Positions 24,398 to 39,137 of a stretch of 64,000 nt of DNA are shown piece after piece. Position 1 is the stretch's first letter. Every line of letters begins with the position of its first letter. Origin of the DNA: Sparassis latifolia. Taxonomy: Eukaryota; Basidiomycota; Agaricomycetes; Polyporales; Sparassidaceae. Made by a program: the position numbers and the translations under genes. Under the pieces are notes generated by a model, which saw only the letters and a list, made by a program, of their open reading frames with translations, was not told where the DNA came from and made no database searches. The DNA lies in the NCBI GenBank assembly GCA_018466975.1, contig CM031556.1:434001-498000 (forward strand), given 5' to 3'.

Positions 24398-25487
24398 TCA
24401 AGATGGAGAAGGATAGGAATCGGCGAGGGCTGCTACCAGGTCACGTAGTCGGTTTGCGGGAACGAGCATCATGCGTCCACCCAGGTCGAGCCCGAAAGCA
24501 CCTTCCTCTCGTGGCTGTGCATGAGAGAACGCGTAATCCAGCGAGTGCACCGCAAACTTCAAATCAGGTAAATTTCGCACGGACACGCGCAGCACGAACG
24601 CAATAGACGCACTTTTTGTATGCATTCGTCCTCAGGATGGAAGGGGTACAACCCAGGCGTGGACGGCGCGGACGTCGGCGCTTGCTTTTGGCGCTTGCTA
24701 CGCGGTGCGGTGCCCTGCCGCTCTTCCTGCTCCTCCTGCGAGAGGTGATATATGCGTGAGACGAATAGAAGGTGGGTGAAGCGATACGGCTCATTCTATA
24801 TTCCGCCAAGGATGGTAAGTCACGCTGAGGAACGAAGAGGTAGGGGAAGGGACTGACGTCGTCGACAGCCCACTGGATCTCGTCGGCGAGCATGCGATAC
24901 ATGTGCGGGACGACCTCCACGGGCATATTGATGAGACGCTCGGAGAATATGAGTCCGACGTGGTTCTGCGACGAGAGGCCCGCAGGGCCGAGCAGACCCT
25001 GTAACGTGGTGTGGAAGGCAGGGTCGGCGGAGGACTTGGCGAGTGCATAATCGATGACCGCTCTCATGGACGGCCGGCTCTGTATTCCATCCGGTACGTG
25101 AGACCAGGGGGAACAAAAAGAGGCGAGCATAAGGGCGCACCTTGTGGACGTGAAAATTTAGTACGGTGAGGAACGCGTACGGATCGCTCTCGCGGCCGTC
25201 GCACTTGACGGTAGTGCCCACGAGGGGCTGGGAGAGGACGAGGTCGGCGAAGTCATTGATCTGGAGGTACTCAGCGTCGGCCTGGAATAGCTGCACAAGG
25301 AGGCGTTTGAGTGCGAGGTAGTCGATGTCGGGGTTGGGGTCGAAGAACTCGAAGTCGACGTCCACGAGGCTCTACTAGGGCTGCTGTCTGAGGGCTGTCA
25401 GGAAGAGCGAGCAGAAGAACATACGCGGTGGCTGTCATCGTCGCTGTCCGAGTCGGCGTCGGCGGCCTGTTGTTTGCGCTTCGCCAT
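24398..25487 (-). CDS. BCP1: BCP1/BCCIP family protein
   Basis: In yeast, Bcp1 is a nuclear protein needed for export of Mss4 and acts as a chaperone for ribosomal protein uL14 (Rpl23). The start MAKRKQQAADADSDSDDDS gives the usual acidic N-terminus. The core follows: VDFEFFDPNPDIDYLALKRL, LQINDFADLVLSQPLVGTTV, DPYAFLTVLNFHVHK, LLGPAGLSSQNHVGLIFSER and LINMPVEVVPHMYRML. The C-terminal exon has KFAVHSLDYAF and ends with a Val/Ala-rich helix. It has about five exons. Its stop codon lies 160 bases from the VPS35 stop (tail to tail). Confidence 0.9.
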
Positions 25488-25833
25488 CGTGGTCGAGCGG
25501 GTCAAAGTAGTATGCGCGTCTTTGAACTGTTCTCTGTTTCCACATTTCATTTTCACCGACTCGTTTTCCTTCCCAGTATACACTAGTGTGTATTGCATGA
25601 TGCAGGTAGCTATGCTATGTTCTAATACTGCGAGTTCGTCGCGGCCCATCGAATTCCCATCTCCGATCCAGAAGAGATCTCAACGAACGACAGCGATGTC
25701 CCAGATCTAGAGTACACGGATATCATAAACAATACAATACTACAAGAGCACTCGTACGTTACGCGCCCTCATTACCTGCAAAAACACAGAACGAAGGCAC
25801 AAAGTCAATCGTCGCACACACGCACACTCATCT

Positions 25834-27508
25834 TCACGACCCACCAGATTCGAGCGTCCACTGGTCGTGCTTCTTGATGTCCTCCGCCGTCACCGTCGGC
25901 CGCACGCTATCGAGCGACTTGAGGAAGTCTGCCAGCCGCAGTGGTGGCTCCAGGAGCTCGTCGCTCTCAATGTCCGTCCACGACTTCTCCACCGCGTTCT
26001 TGTCTCCCGGTGAGCACGGCGTCCATTTCAGCGCCGCAGCGTCGGTTGGTGAGGGCATTTGTTTGAAGTGTGTCGCCGACAGCACTTTGCGGACGGGCTG
26101 CATCAGCGCGTCGCGCACGACGACGGATATATCGGAGCCAGAGTAACTGCGCACCCGCAAAGGGCATCAGACCGTCTGGAGAGAGGAAATGCAGGCTGCG
26201 TACCCGTCTGTCCTGTCTGCTAGTAGGCGGTAGTCTTTCTGTGAGAGTTCGCACGGTGTATCGCCGACATGTATTTGGAACATCCGTCTTCGTGCCTCTG
26301 GGCCGGGAAGGGGTATATATATCCTCTTTTCGAATCTACGCACGCGCACCTTGAAGAAGTCAAGAACATCTTCCAAACAGCTTGATACGCACCTCCGCTT
26401 AATCGCGTTGTCTAATTGCCAGGGAATGTTGGTCGCACCGAGGACTAAAACTCCAGTATCATCATGGCCTACGCCATTCATCTGCACAAGGAACTCGGTC
26501 TTGATCCGCCGCGAGCCATCCGACTCGGACTCATTTCGAGTCCCCGCCAGAGAATCGACCTCGTCAATGAAGATGATCGCCGGCTTGTTTTCGCGCGCCA
26601 TCTCAAACAGCTGCTTTACCAATCTAGACGGAACGGCATCAACGCGTTCCTCGACCGCACGGGAACGAACTGGCAGAAACGTACCTCTCCGAGTCGCCCT
26701 GCCACTTACTGACCAGATCAGCCGAGCTGACGCTGAAGAACGTGCTCTTCGCCTCGGTCGCGACGGCCTTGGCGAGGTACGACTTGCCCGTGCCCGGCGG
26801 GCCATACAGCAAGATCCCGCGCCAGGGCGTGCGCTTGCCCGTGAACAGATGCGGGAACTTGATCGGCAGGATGACCGCCTCCTTGAGCGACTCCTTCGCC
26901 GCCTCGAGCCCCGCGACGTCGTCCCACTTGACGTTCGGCTTGTCCGTGATGATCGCGCCCGCGAGCCCCGCGCGCAGCTTCTTCACCTCCGGGTCCTGCT
27001 CGTCGTCCTCGCCGCCGCCGTCCTTCCTGCGCGCACCTGCGTTCAGCGGGGGTTGCACAGCACACACACGGACGCACGCACTCACTTCTTGCCCGCAGCG
27101 CCGCCGCCGCCGCCGGTCCCGCCGACCCCGACGGCCTTCTTCGCGCGCTTCTCCTGCGACTGCGAGAGGTGGTCCTTGAGCGTCTCCGCGCGCGCGAGGT
27201 ACTCGCTGATCTTGGTGCGGATCAGCTGCTTCGACTTGTCGTTGCGCTCCCCTGCCCGTGCGCACCGTCAGCCAAAAAGCATTTAAAGCGCACCGCATTC
27301 GGACACAGAAGGAGAGGGTAGACCCACATTTGAGAGCGAGCATAAAGTAGTCCAGCGCGTTCTGGTACTGCTTGTACGCCTCGGCATAGTTCTGTTTCGT
27401 GTCTTCCTCGATCGCACGCTGCACGAGCTCGATCGCGCGCTGCAGACAGTCAGAAAATATACTCTCAGGCAGATATGCGAGCCGGCTTACGTCTAGATTG
27501 GTGGACAT
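25834..27508 (-). CDS. VPS4: AAA ATPase VPS4 (ESCRT-III disassembly)
   Basis: VPS4 extracts and recycles ESCRT-III subunits at endosomes and at other membrane scission sites. A short first exon (MSTNLD) is joined by an intron of about 50 bases to the MIT domain ([29 protein letters not shown]), which binds ESCRT-III tails. After a linker come the AAA domain motifs: [20 protein letters not shown], Walker [27 protein letters not shown], Walker [15 protein letters not shown] and the sensor region [14 protein letters not shown]. The C-terminal beta domain and helix ([19 protein letters not shown] ... [16 protein letters not shown]) complete the protein. Six or more exons. Length of about 430 residues is normal. 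Confidence 0.93.
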
Positions 27509-27994
27509 GTTCGCGGCAGAGCGGTCGCCGCCGCTGAAGGTAAACGATGAGTGAACAGGCGCCGGACGTTGTTGTGCTCTGTTAGGATCCAAAGCCGCCG
27601 CACAACAGGGCCAAACAAATTCCGTTTCGCCTATCCGCTCTGTCAGACACAAGCGCCCGTTCGAAGCCGTAAATTACATTCGATTTTCAATTAGAGTACA
27701 AAAAGTAAAGATGTAACAGTACAGCTACATGGTGTATCCAGCGGTACATGCATCGTAAAACATATGTCATTGCTGAACAGACCGGTCGCGCCGACTGGCT
27801 GCGCGACGCGGTCCACTAGGGTGAATAGTACATCTACATCATGATCAACCGGCTGAATAAACGTAAAGCATACGTCGGCGGCAAGGCACCAGCGCTCAAG
27901 AACACAACATGACGGAGAAGAGGGGCAGGCGGGCAGCGTCCACAAAACCTCTTCACACGAGTAACTCGGAACGCCAAACAATACGGCTCCGCCG

Positions 27995-29839
27995 CTACAG
28001 TACGATCTGCACCTGCGCCTGCGCCATGATCGTCGCATTGACGTGGACGTGCGTCGGGCGCGCCATGGTGTGGCAGACCTCGATGCCCTGCACCCACGGG
28101 TGCGCGATCAGCTCGTCAATCAGCGCGCGACGCTTCGGATCGGGCTCGAGCATCTTCCTGATGACCGGGCGGCACGCGCGGGGCGAGAGGTTATTGATCG
28201 TCGGTGGGCACCCGTTCACAGTCTGACATGCAGACGCGTACGCAGCGAAGAGGTGGTCCGTCGGCTGCGCGACCGTCCAGGGGAGCTCCTGGAAGTGCAG
28301 GCAATAGTAGACCACACCGCAAGCCCATACGTCGACGAGACGCGCATCATATGCTAGCGCGGGCAAGCGCATCAGGGGACGTCACAGCAGAGGCAATGTC
28401 ACTGCTTACGTTTGCCCAGGAACTGCTCCGGGGCGATGTACGGCTCGCTGCCACAAAGCCCGGTCGACATGTGCACCGTCGACTCCCACGGGAGGCGGTA
28501 GACAGTCGAAGCACCATAATCGCCAATCTGAAGAACATCACTCGAGGTTAATGAGATGCCTTGACAACCATGGGAGTGTGAGACACACCTTCAGATGGCC
28601 CCTCGTGTCGAAGAAGAGGTTCTCGGGCTTGATGTCACGATGGGCCACACCTTGGCTATGAAGATACGCGACCCCAGTGAGCATCTGCTTAAAGCAGCAC
28701 TCGACTTCGCTCGGCGACATGCCCCCACGCTTGATCGCTGCGTAGAGGTCACCTCCAGGACAGAACTCCATGACTTCGCACCAATGCTGATTCTCGTCTT
28801 GGACAAGGTCCACGGTCTCGACGATGTTGACATGGTGCAACGTCGACGATATGCAGAACTCGGCGGTGAGTTTCTTGACGTACTCCTTCTCCGTCTCGTT
28901 CTTTCTCCGCTTGCGGAACTCCTACAACAGATCGGTGAGCCGACAAGGAGACGCAGATGTAGACTGCACACCCACCTTTACAGCGTAGAGCTTTTCCTCA
29001 CTGCGATCCCACTTGTGAGCGAGACGAACGACGGAGGTAGCACCCTTGCCGATGGCAACCTTTTCGCAGACCCCGTACTTCCTGAGCAGACTCGCGGTAC
29101 TCTTGCCCGTCGTCGAGCGGCCTTCGTTGTCCGAGTCCGACTTCCTGCTGCTGCCGGTGGAGCGCGCGGAAGACTTCCTAGCGAGCTTCGGAGCGCCAAG
29201 CAGGTCCTTGAGGGTGAACTTCTGTCCACCCGTCTCGGAGTGGACGGAAGGCGGGCTCTTCGCGCGGGCAGTAGTCGGAGACTGCGGTTCGCCCCCAGAT
29301 GGGGTCGGAGATATCCGCAGGGCCGTCGACGGCGGTGAGTGATCCTTGGTCTTCGCCGGCTTGGTCGGCTTGGGTAGCGAAACGAGCTTGTTGCCAGAGA
29401 CGCCCGAGGACATGCTGGGGGCTCTGCTCGGGGGCTGGGTAGAAGGGACGCTCCAGCTTTCGCACTCGGAGACGGACGGGGACTCTGACGAGGGCGTCAT
29501 GGAGCCCGTGGTGGATGACGAATCGCGCTTGAGCGGGGGTGGAGCATCGAGGGTGAGCTTCTCCAACTTGTGAAGGTCCTCGAGACTGCGGCGGGTGTGA
29601 CCCGGGGACTTGAAGAAGGAATGGGAGTCTGGCGGGGGGATGGGGACGTGGCCGTTGGGCATGAGAGTGGCAATGTCGTGCACTGCGGCGACAGCGACGG
29701 CGATGGCGGCGTGGGCCTTGGAGGGAGAGCGGTTGTGTTTGGTACCGTTCACTCGTTGTTGTTTTGTTGGATGCGGAGGTTTGTCCGAGCTGTCCGGAGC
29801 CTCAGCCTCGTTCTGGGCGGCTTCTGTAGATTCTGTCAT
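27995..29839 (-). CDS. Ser/Thr protein kinase of the HAL4/SAT4 (NPR) type
   Basis: Fungal HAL4/SAT4-type kinases regulate potassium and nutrient transporters at the plasma membrane. A long Ser/Pro-rich, low-complexity N-terminus (about 250 residues) precedes the kinase domain, as in the family. Kinase landmarks are AIGKGATSVVRLAHK (glycine loop), LYAVKEFRK (catalytic Lys), EVMEFCPGGDLYAAIKRGG, VAHRDIKPENLFF (catalytic loop), GDYGASTVY (DYG in place of DFG), GSEPYIAPEQF and DVWACGVVYYCL. It ends after MLEPDPKRRALIDELIAHPW with a short tail. Splice sites near 28940, 28560 and 28400 join the pieces. The metal-binding Asp is present, so it should be active. Confidence 0.88.
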
Positions 29840-30930
29840 GGGAATTGGGGGATGTGTTGTATGTGAAATGGTCGTAAATGATGAGATGGGGGCGGAAATT
29901 AAGTGAGAAAGGGAGATAAGGGGGGTACTGAAGTGCTGGACGGGTGGTGGGGGTGAAACTGGGAGAGTTTATAAAGAATTCATGACGAAGTTGGAGAAGC
30001 ACAGCTAGGGGCGAGAGAGGCTCTGGCGAGGAACGAGAGGGCGCGGTTGGGATAAACCCTCCCGCAGTTGCCGTTGGGAACGGCGGGAACGACAGTGGCG
30101 AGGAGCAGACGATGAGGGTTGCAAGAGAGAGGGAAGCGGAACAAAAGCGAGGAGGGCATGGCTTATAGGGGGTTACGTAAGCAGGGGCACGGGCGCTCGC
30201 TCGCCCGTGGGCGTCCGCGACTCGGCTTGCAGCTTTGGCTGTGGGCTTGCCTGCACACGCGGTGATGAGACTGATGGAACTCGCAGAATAGAATTCAGGC
30301 TAGATATCATGAGCTAGATAGGTAGACTACTCCCCCTACACGCGTCCACAGCTCGCCCAACGTGCGGGCCTCGTCTCGAGGATGATAACGCGCTCTTTTC
30401 GCCACCGGTCCTCCTCACCCAGCGGCCCTGCTGAGCTCCCATGCCACACCGCTGAGCACCTCCTTCTATCGTCGCTTGGTCAGTTGATGTCATCGTCCAC
30501 CGTGTAGCCGAGCGCGAGAGTCCCGGACCTGAGCCGCCAGCCCAAAGTAGCACACAGAACAAAGCAGAGCAAGCAAAGCACACCAGCGACCCATCAATGC
30601 ATCACCCATCATCGATGCATGCATGCACCGGACTCACTCGGGTGCACCACCGCGAGTGGCACAGAGCCTTCCCAGCTTCGCACAGGCAGTCGACTAACCC
30701 AAGGCGGAGACGCCAGCAGCAGACGAGAGCAAGAGACTCTGAGAGAGAGCGATCGAGCCACCGGATCATGGCACAGCAGCGCGCCGCCCCTCCGCCTTCT
30801 GCCGGTCCTGTACAGTTCTGAGATTAAGGTTTCGGCCATTCCCGTGTGGCTGATCACGTAATCCCACCTGGCTCTCCTCACACCGAGGACAGCGTCCCCG
30901 CCGCTCCCATCGACCCTCCTCAAGACCAAG
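29840..30930. other. Divergent promoter region of the HAL4-like kinase and RPL19
   Basis: About 1.1 kb between two divergently transcribed genes. The part next to RPL19 is rich in short C/T tracts and contains tandem 'tgca'-type runs near 30595-30630. No separate gene is supported. Confidence 0.45.
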
Positions 30931-30997
30931 GTAAGCGTCCTCGCCGTCGCCCCCGTCGTCGAGCACACCCCTCACGCTCACCGCGTCCCGCGTGCAG
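30931..30997 (+). other. Probable 5'-UTR intron of RPL19
   Basis: Begins GTAAGC and ends CGTGCAG, with the acceptor five bases before the RPL19 start codon. Introns at or just before the ATG are common in fungal ribosomal protein genes. Confidence 0.6.
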
Positions 30998-31002
30998 ACG
31001 CC

Positions 31003-31700
31003 ATGGTGAACCTTCGCTCCCAAAAGCGCCTCGCAGCGTCCGTCGCCGGCGTCGGCAAACGCAAAATCTGGCTCGACCCCAACGAGCAGTCCGAGATCGG
31101 CAACGCCAACTCCCGCACCCACGTCAAGCGGCTCATCAAGGACGGCCGCATCATCATCAAGCCCACCACCGTCCACTCCCGCGCCCGCACCCGCGACCTC
31201 CTCGCCGCCAAGCGCAAGGGCCGCCATACCGGCCCCGGCAAGAGGAAGGGTACCGCCGAGGCCCGCATGCCCACCAAGGTCCTCTGGATGCGGAGACAGC
31301 GCGTCCTGCGCAGGCTGCTCAGGAAGTACAGAGAGGCGGGCAAGATCGACAAGCACCTGTGCGTCCCTCGTCCTTTTTTCCCCTTTCCCGGCTCCGATTA
31401 TTGATCGCGTGCGCAGCTACCACTCGCTCTACCAGAAGTCGAAGGGTAACGTCTTCAAGAACAAGCGCGTGCTCATGGAGTTCATCCACAAGGCGAAGGC
31501 GGAGAAGACCCGCACAAAAGTCCTCTCAGACCAGATGGAGGCTCGCCGTATCAAGAACAAGGTGCGTCTGCGCCCGCTTTTCTGTCCTAATAGCACGACT
31601 CACGTATATCCCAGGCGGCGCGCGAGCGTCGGGCAGTGCGCGTTCACGAGAAGCGGCAGGCGATCATCGCCGTCGAGCACGAGGACGCCGTCCCCGAGTA
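31003..31700 (+). CDS. RPL19: 60S ribosomal protein L19 (eL19)
   Basis: A structural protein of the large cytosolic ribosomal subunit that forms part of an intersubunit bridge. The sequence is almost colinear with yeast and human L19: [76 protein letters not shown] and [17 protein letters not shown], ending with the basic/acidic helix and a stop at 31700. Two coding introns (about 31358-31417 and 31562-31614) are required. Full-length, with high codon bias toward C-ending codons as expected for a highly expressed gene. Confidence 0.96.
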
Positions 31701-32263
31701 GTCGTCTCGTCCCTCCCGCCGCCTCGTCCCGTCCTTGCCCCGCCTCCCTATACGTACTGCATCTCACGCGTACCTTCGCGCCACTGTATCCTATGCTATG
31801 CATCGCATGCTCTCACAATTATACGCCGTCATGCCCGCACTTTATCTCCTCTTCCTTGGATCCGATCCGACCGCGCGCCGGTTCTGTAGTATGCGTTGTA
31901 TCTGAGGGAATGGAAGCAGTGGCTAGAGACATTGAGATGATGATCCGTGCAATCATGAATTCACCGTTTAGAACGGCACGTTTGTGTTGGATCGTACCTG
32001 CCAGTTATGCGTTTCTTGCCTGGAGATGGCACGGAGATCGTTTATTGCCGTCACGGCCTGCGACGCTGCGCAGCAGACGTGCAGGGGTGCGACAACAGAT
32101 CTCTAGTCAGTAGACTCATCATGCAAAGACCGGTCATCTACATGGGACATTGCACACGAGAATAAATACGGAATACAAACCGTGCCAACGCACACCGAGA
32201 CCGACTGCAACAGACAGCTATAACTGAGAATAAATAAAACAAGATACAGCATTCTCCGTTCAG
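31701..32263. other. Intergenic between convergent genes
   Basis: Holds the 3' ends of RPL19 (+) and the MYST gene (-). Polyadenylation-like aataaa sequences occur on both strands (for example near 32160 and 32230). No gene is supported. Confidence 0.5.
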
Positions 32264-34442
<2,179 letters not shown>

Positions 34443-35106
34443 GGAACGCAAGGCACAGCGCGTGTGCAGGGCGGTTCTGCGACGCTGCTTCTTTCCCCGC
34501 GTAGGTTAGGTACACCGAGGAAGCCAGAAAGTGAATTAGACGGGGATGGCGCTGAACTTTGAAGTCTAAACGACACGTTGCCTAGACAATCAGCTTCGTT
34601 GAGTGTTGATTGTTGAGGACAATGGCAAGCAGCGTTGGTGGAAAGCGGCGTTATAGTTCAGGGGTGTAGAACGAAAACTTGAAGGTGTGGCTGCTCAACG
34701 TAAAGTTCATCTGAGAATTGGTCTGATCGAGGGAAGGGGCAGAGCAGGACGGCATGAACAGCCAAGGAAAGGCAGGGTATTTCAGACACGCTATCTTTAC
34801 ATGTACCGTGTGGTGCGAGAGGCAGTCAAGGGTTCGAATTCGTATATAGAGCGTAGGATGTACAAGCGACGTGCATGAGGCCCGCAAAACGTTATGTGTA
34901 TGCTAATATGTCCACACCGAACCAGAAAGCTGAAAGAGTCTCATCGTCGTCATCGCAGCCAAAGAGGACTGACTCGTGACGGTTCACCGAGAAGACCGGT
35001 GACCTCGGAGAAATCAAAGAAGTAGACCTGGGAGCGAGGCGAGATACGACAGGTCCGAGGCGAGAACAGAAACTGTTGTGAGAACCGTGACGACAACACG
35101 CTCGAG
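34443..35106. other. Intergenic, upstream of the MYST gene
   Basis: About 660 bases holding the MYST promoter and the 3' end of the next minus-strand gene. A segment ggttcgaattc near 34833 resembles a tRNA T-loop, but no cloverleaf can be drawn around it. Confidence 0.45.
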
Positions 35107-38100
35107 CTAGGAAAGATCCATCCGAGGCGTGGTCGACGGCGAGACCAACCGCAGAGTGCTAGCGGGGCTGAGCGACCTGAGTTCAGCAGGAACCATTGGC
35201 GTCGGCGTGGTCTCGCGCATTGCAATGTTCCGTGCATGACTATGGGCCCTCCCAAACGGCGTCTCCCCGTACCCCAGGCCAACGCACGGCCTACCGAGCG
35301 CCGCATAGGCCCTTGGGTCCGCGCCAGCCGAGGAGAGATCTGTCGCCGACAGCCCCAAGTTCCACGTACTGCCGTACATCTCCCGCATGACCGCGTCCAT
35401 CTGGTCTTCGCTCTGGTTCGGCCCCTCCATTACCGCGACGCCAGCGTGGTTAGAACGCTGTCCATTTCGGCCCTCCTTCGGCTCGAACTTGGCAGGCATG
35501 CTGGGGAGGCGTCCACCAGAAAAGAGGGCATAGCACGTCCGCGGGGTGAGAGTGGCGATGGATAGACGTGAATGATAGGGATCAGAGCGGCGAGTGTATC
35601 CGATACCGTTGCCGATCTGCTCGACGCCCTGAGGGAGCGCCAGTGGAGGCTGCGGCGTATGCACGAAGTTCAGCGAGATGTCGGGGCGCGACTTCTTGCG
35701 TAACTTGTTCCGCCAGCGGGAAGTGTCGGGAGTCTCTTGCAGCGACAGAGGCGATCCGCAGTTCAACTGTGACTGAGATTTACGCAGGATGTTCGAAGGC
35801 TGAGGAGATGGCCTCGAAATGTCATCCTGACTGCCAAAAGGTGCAGATGCAAGAGTGTCAAGATCGAAATTGAGGCTCGAGTATTTGCGCAGGGTACCAA
35901 GTCCGCGCCTGATTGGTGGAGACGCCGCTCCAGACTGGCGACCACCAAGCTCAGCAGGGATAGAGAGACCGGTGTCAAGTTCCTCTTCGCTCTTCGTGCC
36001 AATTCCGATATTCACCGAAGGAGAGACAGCATCCGTTTCCAGCGAGTCGACTAGCACAGCAGCAGAAGCGTGAGCGTCAGAGGCCATTCGAGTATACTGC
36101 TCCTGAGCAGTATCAACGCTATCTAGCCCCCAAGTAAAGGAGACATCTCCAACGATCCCATTTGCTGCCGGAGAGAGAATCACCGAAGAAACTTGACCAG
36201 GACTTGTAGGAAAAGAGTTGATCTCGTAGAGATTATCTTCAAACTTCGGCACGAATGGAACTGAAGAAAATTGTTAGTACGGGACAACGCATAAGTCTGC
36301 GTACTTGGACCTAGGATTTTCTTCTCTCTCACTTGCTGCCAGTCACTGGGGAGCGCGGAGGCCGCTGTCAATAACTCATGAACACCAATAGCTGAATTCT
36401 TACACGTCACCGAAGTATGCATGCGCCCTCACACCGTCCTCGGTTATGCGCATGGCAGGATTGCGTTCTAAGCACTGTAGTAATGAAATAACATTATGGT
36501 GTCAGTTCGCACACAATTCACAGCACGCACCTTCGATATCAAGTCTTGAGCAGGTAGATCGGATACAGAAGCTAAGAACTCGCCATGCAATATATGACTT
36601 TCCAATATTGAGCGATGAACAGCAGACGAGCTTCCTCCGATCACGAACGGGTGCTGAGGACAAATCAGCATCGTTCAAGAGGTCCAAAGAAAGTGAAAGG
36701 AAATATCACCTGTCCCGTCAACATGAAATACATTAACATCCCAAAAGCCCACCAATCTACCGCGCGATCATGTTTCCATCCCATTATGACCTCCGGTGCA
36801 TGGTAGAGGCCAGACCCGCGCACGCCAACAGCGCGTCCGGGTCTTCTGGAATCAGTCAAATAGGCGTCAGATGAGAACATGGCCGACCCGAAGTCTGAGA
36901 GCGCAACGTGGCCCGCTCTATCGAGGAGCACATTCTCTGGCGTAAGTTCCCGATGAACGATTCCAGAGGCATGGAGCGCGGAGATGCCCTCGGCCTGCCA
37001 GTGCCATTTGCGATTGGTTAGTGGAATCGCGAGATGAGGGTAGGCATCCCGTCATCAACAGGGACGATCACTCACAATCTCGGCGGTGTAGAATCGCGCG
37101 GACCCCTGCTCGAATTTGCCCCCGTGCACGAACGCGCGCAGGGACCCGCCGGGGCAGAAGTCCTGCAGAGAATCATTATCATTATCATCGCGCCCACAGC
37201 GGCCCACACAAAGACGCGTACCGTGACCATGTAGAACACGGCATTATCGTGAAAACTCCAGTGGAGCCTGGTGATAAAGGGTACTTGGCGTTCAGTAAGC
37301 AGCCTTAGTGCCGTCTGTTCGACCCGTGCGTGGTCTGCGGAAACTGAAGAATCTGATATCAACGACCTTCTGATAACCTTCACGGCGTAAAGTTTGGAAG
37401 CCCCGCTCTTTCTGCCAAGGTAGAGCTCGTCTTCGCGACCAACGTTGCTATACATGGGACGAATGAGGTCGAAGTCCGACGCGGTGATGCACTGTAATAT
37501 GATTAGTGTAGGCCCTGCGTGGTAATTTCTCGACGCATACATGGACCTCAGAATCTTCCGGAATGGTATCCAGAGTTATCGTCTTTGGCTTCGGCGATAG
37601 CACCATGATCTCCTGTGAAATTCGGTTTCCTCCAGCGGTCTCGTCTCTGGGAACTAGAAAGAATGGAAAACGACGAACGTCGACGTCTTCATGGCCCCAC
37701 TCCGGAATATATTCTTTGATATTCTTGTATTCCTGTAGCAGTGACCGTGAACCTGTAGACGGGCACAAAGAAGCCACGTGCGTACCTCTATATCGTAGCT
37801 CACATCGGGGCACATACGCTGTTCGATAGACTGCCAGGACTGTTCCCCTAATGGCGCAGAAACGATCAGTGGATCGGCCCCGCCTAATAGATGGCACTTT
37901 GACTGAGGACGGGACACAACATTCGTATCAGTATCACGCATTAGTGATAGCCTCGCGTACCTTTGGTGGCGGGGTAGCCAAGATGTCGGACACGTTTCCC
38001 GACGAGCTCGGACACGTGGACAGTGTCGTGGAGATGGGTAGCGCGGTTCCATGCTGCTGGATGGTGAAGTCCAACCGAGAACAAAGAAAATCCCATTTGG

Positions 38101-38174
38101 AGGTTACGCACATCGAGGTCAGAAACGCTGTGGTTCAACTTCATCTCCGCCGATGCTTCCGCTATCATATTCAT
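35107..38174 (-). CDS. AGC-like protein kinase, predicted catalytically impaired
   Basis: The kinase domain lies at about 37500-36240 and is preceded by a conserved N-terminal region (YKNIKEYIPEWGHEDVD...). Landmarks are SDFDLIRPMYSNVGRED (a degenerate glycine loop), LYAVKVIRRS (the Lys that binds ATP), GIVHRELTPENVLLD (catalytic loop), ALSDFGSAMF (DFG present), GLYHAPEVIMGWKHDRAVDWW and FMLTGQ. In the catalytic loop the proton-acceptor Asp of HRD is Glu (codon 36947-36949) and the following Lys is Thr. An AGC-type tail (FEDNLYEINSF) is followed by some 370 Ser/Pro-rich residues. This layout matches a conserved Agaricomycete AGC-kinase-like family. I infer a pseudokinase or very weak kinase. 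The start at 38174 and first introns are approximate. Confidence 0.75.
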
Positions 38175-39137
38175 TTTGAATTATTGCAACGGGGCTTTGA
38201 AATGGGCCTTGGCAGTGGAAATCGGTCACAGTATTTCCTGAAGCTCACAGACAAACCTTCAGGTTATATACAGCAGAGTGGAAGGTGTTCGTGAACGACA
38301 AGTCACAAGCTGCGTGTCAAAGTCGAACTTAGCAAGCCCGATAGGGACGAGTAGACTCGATTGTTCGGATTCGATTGGCGCCCTGTGGGCGCTTATGTCA
38401 CGTCACCCCTGTTCTGCCCCGGAGTTGGCCCCATTGTAACAACACTCAGTGAAGTCTGGTCAGTAGATTGTAATGTCTCGGGAGGAGGACGGGCCTTTGC
38501 CTGGAGATGGGAGGGAATCCCGCATGCACGCTACTAATGACAATCTCAAGGTTGACAGTGGTGCCGTGCGGGCTGCACTAGTGCATGGACCATTGAGGCG
38601 TCGACAAGATGAACACGGGCTAGTGCACCGATGATCGGGGCGTCGAGCCTCGGGCGCCAATTCCTTTATAAGCTGGAAAGGTTTCTAATGTGGTCAACAA
38701 ATGTCTCTAATGCTACGTAAGTGGGCATATGAAATGGACTACAAATTATACCCGGCAGGGCACGGCTGGACGTGACGTGACGCAAGATCGCATTAGGCGC
38801 CAATCGCATCCGAACAATCGACCGCCCTGGACCATTCACTGCAAACCCCCGAGGCTCATGATCAAGCTCCCTCAGCATACACTAACACCGACCTCGCGAC
38901 AGATCGTGAAAGCAAGGGCCGGAATTCTGCAAACCCTTTTCAAGAACGATAACGTAGATAATTTATTGCTGCGGATAGCGTGACGAGTCCGTGGATACAG
39001 AATGTAATATACCCAGGCTGGATGTAATAACGAATGCACGTAGTAAGTAGCAGATAAACACGCCAAGTAAATGATAGGCACCCAACGCGAGTCCGAGGTT
39101 TTTACTCCATACCTACTGGGGTTCGGGCTAACAGCAC
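38175..39137. other. Intergenic, no supported gene
   Basis: About 960 bases upstream of the kinase-like gene and downstream of the aspartic protease. Only short shadow frames; no motif recognised. Confidence 0.5.

Noticed and set aside
30846..31889. 347-codon + strand frame with Pro/Arg-rich sequence
   Set aside because: It is a shifted-frame shadow of RPL19, whose frame is unmistakable.
34800..34870. Possible tRNA because of a GGTTCGAATTC T-loop-like word
   Set aside because: No acceptor stem, D arm or anticodon arm can be folded around it.
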